Assembly: GCA_034408875.1 (NCBI GenBank)
Contig: JAWXCJ010000339.1
Location: 1-14,955 of the forward strand
Source of the DNA: JANNHK01 sp034408875
GTDB lineage: Bacteria; Actinomycetota; Acidimicrobiia; IMCC26256; PALSA-610
Length of the DNA stretch: 14,955 nt
Reading direction: 5' to 3'
Shown here: piece by piece, positions 13,547 to 14,955 of the stretch
How the letters are laid out: the number at the start of each line of letters is the position of its first letter
Position numbering within the stretch: position 1 is the first letter of the stretch
Made by a program: the position numbers and the translations under genes
The notes under the pieces: generated by a model
What the model saw: only the letters and a program-made list of their open reading frames with translations
What the model was told of the DNA's origin: nothing
The model's database searches: none

Positions 13547-14791
13547 ATGAAGCTCGGAGATGTTTCCAACGCGGACGCGGCCCGCTACGGCAAGCCGCTC
13601 GACGGCGTGCGGATCCTGGCCCTCGAACAGATGCAGGCCCTGCCCTACGCCACCATGCTGCTCGCCCGACTCGGCGCCGACGTGGTGAAGGTCGAGCACC
13701 CCCGCGACGGCGAATCGGGCCGGGGCTCGGTGCCGTTCATGACCGACACCGCGGGCGACCGCTCGGGCGCGACCTTCCTGCGCAATGCGCTCGGGAAGCG
13801 CAGCGTGGGCATCGACCTCAAGCAGCCCGCGGGCCGCGAGTTGGTGCTCGCCCTCGCACCGCACTTCGACGCGTTCGCCGAGAACTTCAAGGCCGGCACG
13901 CTGAAGAAGCTCGGCCTCGACTACGACTCGGTTGCGGCGGTGCACCCGAGTGTCATCTACCTGAGCGTCTCCGGGTTCGGGAACACCACCGACTCGCCCT
14001 ACGGCACCTGGCCCGCGTACGCGCCGATCGCGGAAGCGATGTCGGGCCTCTACGAGTACAAGCGGCGCGGCGACGACCCGCCCGTCGTCGGTCCGGCCGG
14101 AGCGCTCGGCGACATCGGTTCGTCGATGTTCGGCGCGGTCGGCCTGCTCGCCGCGCTCCGCCACCGCGACCGCACGGGCGAGGGGCAGTACGTCGACATC
14201 GCGATGTACGACTCGATGGTCGCGATGGCCGACCTCGTCGTGAACTTCTGGTCGATGGGCCTGCGCGGCAACCGCATGGCCCCCCTCATCATGGACGGCT
14301 TCCGCGCCCGCGACGGCTGGTTCATCGTGCAGGTCGGCCGCGAGCACCAGTTCGAGCGCCTCGCGCGCATCCTCGACTGCGAGTCGTGGCTGACCGACCC
14401 GCGGTTCGCGACACGCGAAGGCTGGCGCGAGCATCTCGACGACGTCATCCGCCCCGCGATCGAGACGTGGGCCGCCGCCAAGGGCAAGGTCGAGGCGTGC
14501 CACGAGCTGGCGAACGCCGGCATCGCGGCCGGTCCGTGCAACACGCCCGAAGACATCGTCGCCGACCCGCACGTCGCGATGCGCGACATGCTCGTGGAAG
14601 TGCCCCGCACCGACGGCGTCGCCGACCCCGTGCTCGTCCCCGGCAACCCGGTGAAGATGACGAAGGTCGCGCAAGGCCCCGAGGGCTACCCACCAACGGT
14701 TGGCGAACACACCGCCGAGGTGTTGCGCGCGGAGTTGGGGCTCAGCGACGCGGAGCTCGAAAAGCTCCGCGCCGACGGCGTCGTCAACTAG
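13547..14791 (+). CDS. Class III CoA-transferase (CaiB/BaiF family)
   Basis: A 414-residue cytoplasmic enzyme that would move CoA between carboxylic acids through aspartyl-CoA intermediates. The opening GVRILALEQMQALPYATMLL and LGADVVKVEHPRDGE (42-56) are family landmarks, as are SVGIDLKQPAGRELV (86-100), FAENFKAGTLKKLGL (110-124) and YLSVSGFG (138-145). The catalytic aspartate is D189 in GALGDIGSS. GEGQYVDIAMYDSM (211-224) and GIAAGPCNTPEDIVADPH (325-342) follow. Length is usual (about 400). The ATG has GAGGGAG at 13538-13544, a strong ribosome site; the open frame further upstream is antisense to the fusion gene. Substrate unknown (relatives act on formyl-, carnitinyl-, steroid- and aromatic-CoA). 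Divergent from the fusion gene, so it probably shares control with the thiolase operon. Confidence 0.94.
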   Translation: MKLGDVSNADAARYGKPLDGVRILALEQMQALPYATMLLARLGADVVKVEHPRDGESGRGSVPFMTDTAGDRSGATFLRNALGKRSVGIDLKQPAGRELVLALAPHFDAFAENFKAGTLKKLGLDYDSVAAVHPSVIYLSVSGFGNTTDSPYGTWPAYAPIAEAMSGLYEYKRRGDDPPVVGPAGALGDIGSSMFGAVGLLAALRHRDRTGEGQYVDIAMYDSMVAMADLVVNFWSMGLRGNRMAPLIMDGFRARDGWFIVQVGREHQFERLARILDCESWLTDPRFATREGWREHLDDVIRPAIETWAAAKGKVEACHELANAGIAAGPCNTPEDIVADPHVAMRDMLVEVPRTDGVADPVLVPGNPVKMTKVAQGPEGYPPTVGEHTAEVLRAELGLSDAELEKLRADGVVN

Positions 14792-14819
14792 CGCGCAACG
14801 CTCACAGGGAACTCGCAGT

Positions 14820-14846
14820 CCGCTCCCAGAGAACGGCCGGGGGCGG
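14820..14846 (+). terminator. Probable rho-independent-like terminator after the CoA-transferase gene
   Basis: CCGCTCCC (14820-14827) can pair with GGGGGCGG (14839-14846), giving an 8-bp stem with one G-T pair and an 11-nt loop. It sits 28 nt after the CoA-transferase stop and is followed by TTGT, a poor T-run typical of high-GC actinobacteria. Confidence 0.45.
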
Positions 14847-14875
14847 TTGTCATCGTGGGCGCACGATCAACGTCC

Positions 14876-14955
14876 ATGAATCGACGCCACGCCCTGCGCT
14901 TGCCGGGCGACGGCGCGGGGTTGCTCGTCGTCGCGGCTTGCGGGTCGAAGGGCTC
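14876..14955 (+). CDS. Start of a lipoprotein gene (truncated by the window edge)
   Basis: Only 26 codons are present. The peptide begins MNRRHALRLPGDG, then a short hydrophobic stretch GLLVVAAC with C22 in a lipobox (V-A-A-C), followed by GSKG, the usual polar run after lipidation. The Arg pair at 3-4 with A-L-R after it resembles a twin-arginine signal, so export by Tat is possible. No ribosome site is visible before the ATG. The mature part, and thus the function (solute-binding protein, enzyme or other), lies outside the window. Confidence 0.6.
   Translation, partial: MNRRHALRLPGDGAGLLVVAACGSKG

Noticed and set aside
12056..14710. Open frame of 884 codons on the - strand
   Set aside because: Only the part from 13453 down matches a protein family. 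The rest runs antisense to the CoA-transferase gene and has the Arg/Asp/His-rich make-up typical of GC-rich shadow frames.
1..14955. Mobile element, phage defence or CRISPR system
   Set aside because: I looked for transposase, integrase, nuclease, toxin-antitoxin and spaced-repeat signals on both strands and found none; repeats are limited to the edge hexamer and the two short palindromes.

Overview
The window looks like chromosomal DNA of a high-GC Actinomycetota. Coding is dense, starts are often GTG, stop and start codons often overlap by 4 bp, third positions are strongly G/C, and there are DrrA/DrrB-type transporters, a ClpC2-like regulator and SCP2-type thiolase, DUF35 and CaiB acyl-CoA genes. 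An uncultivated acidimicrobial or related lineage is my guess; no rRNA or other marker confirms it. I see no tRNA, rRNA, CRISPR array, insertion sequence, integrase or phage gene.

Layout, left to right. (1) Positions 1-3415, + strand: a tightly coupled set made of the C-terminal part of a polytopic membrane protein (entering the window through a GACCCG repeat), an OmpR-type response regulator, its membrane histidine kinase and a sugar-nucleotide epimerase of the dTDP-L-rhamnose 4-epimerase type. The overlaps are 7, 4 and 4 bp. This reads as a two-component system tied to envelope sugar metabolism. A SnoaL/NTF2-fold gene follows and converges on a RidA-family gene with overlapping stop codons. 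(2) Positions 4486-6263, + strand: an ABC-2 export pair of the DrrA/DrrB type. Just after it lies a 3' fragment of a second epimerase gene (6379-6534). (3) Positions 6521-7213, - strand: a ClpC2-like regulator (helix-turn-helix plus two Clp_N repeats, no ATPase). Its start codon abuts two copies of a 19-bp palindrome that overlie a good -35/-10 pair, predicting a leaderless and probably self-regulated transcript. (4) Positions 7263-13453, - strand: a run of compact, mostly overlapping genes. In transcription order these are an HMG-CoA-synthase-like/DUF35 fusion, an SCP2-type thiolase, a Nudix hydrolase, an internally deleted GNAT acetyltransferase, an HSL-type esterase, a broken alpha/beta hydrolase and an M50 site-2 protease. 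(5) Positions 13547-14791, + strand: a class III CoA-transferase divergent from the fusion gene. An 18-bp palindrome sits between them. A hairpin terminator and the first 26 codons of a lipoprotein gene close the window.

The thiolase, DUF35/HMGS-like protein and CoA-transferase probably act together on an acyl-CoA substrate (lipid, steroid or aromatic-acid degradation); the substrate cannot be read from sequence. The most striking regulatory feature is the double-operator promoter of the ClpC2-like gene. The most striking evolutionary feature is a cluster of eroded genes between 6379 and 10310: an epimerase remnant, a frameshifted hydrolase and a GNAT that has lost two internal blocks.
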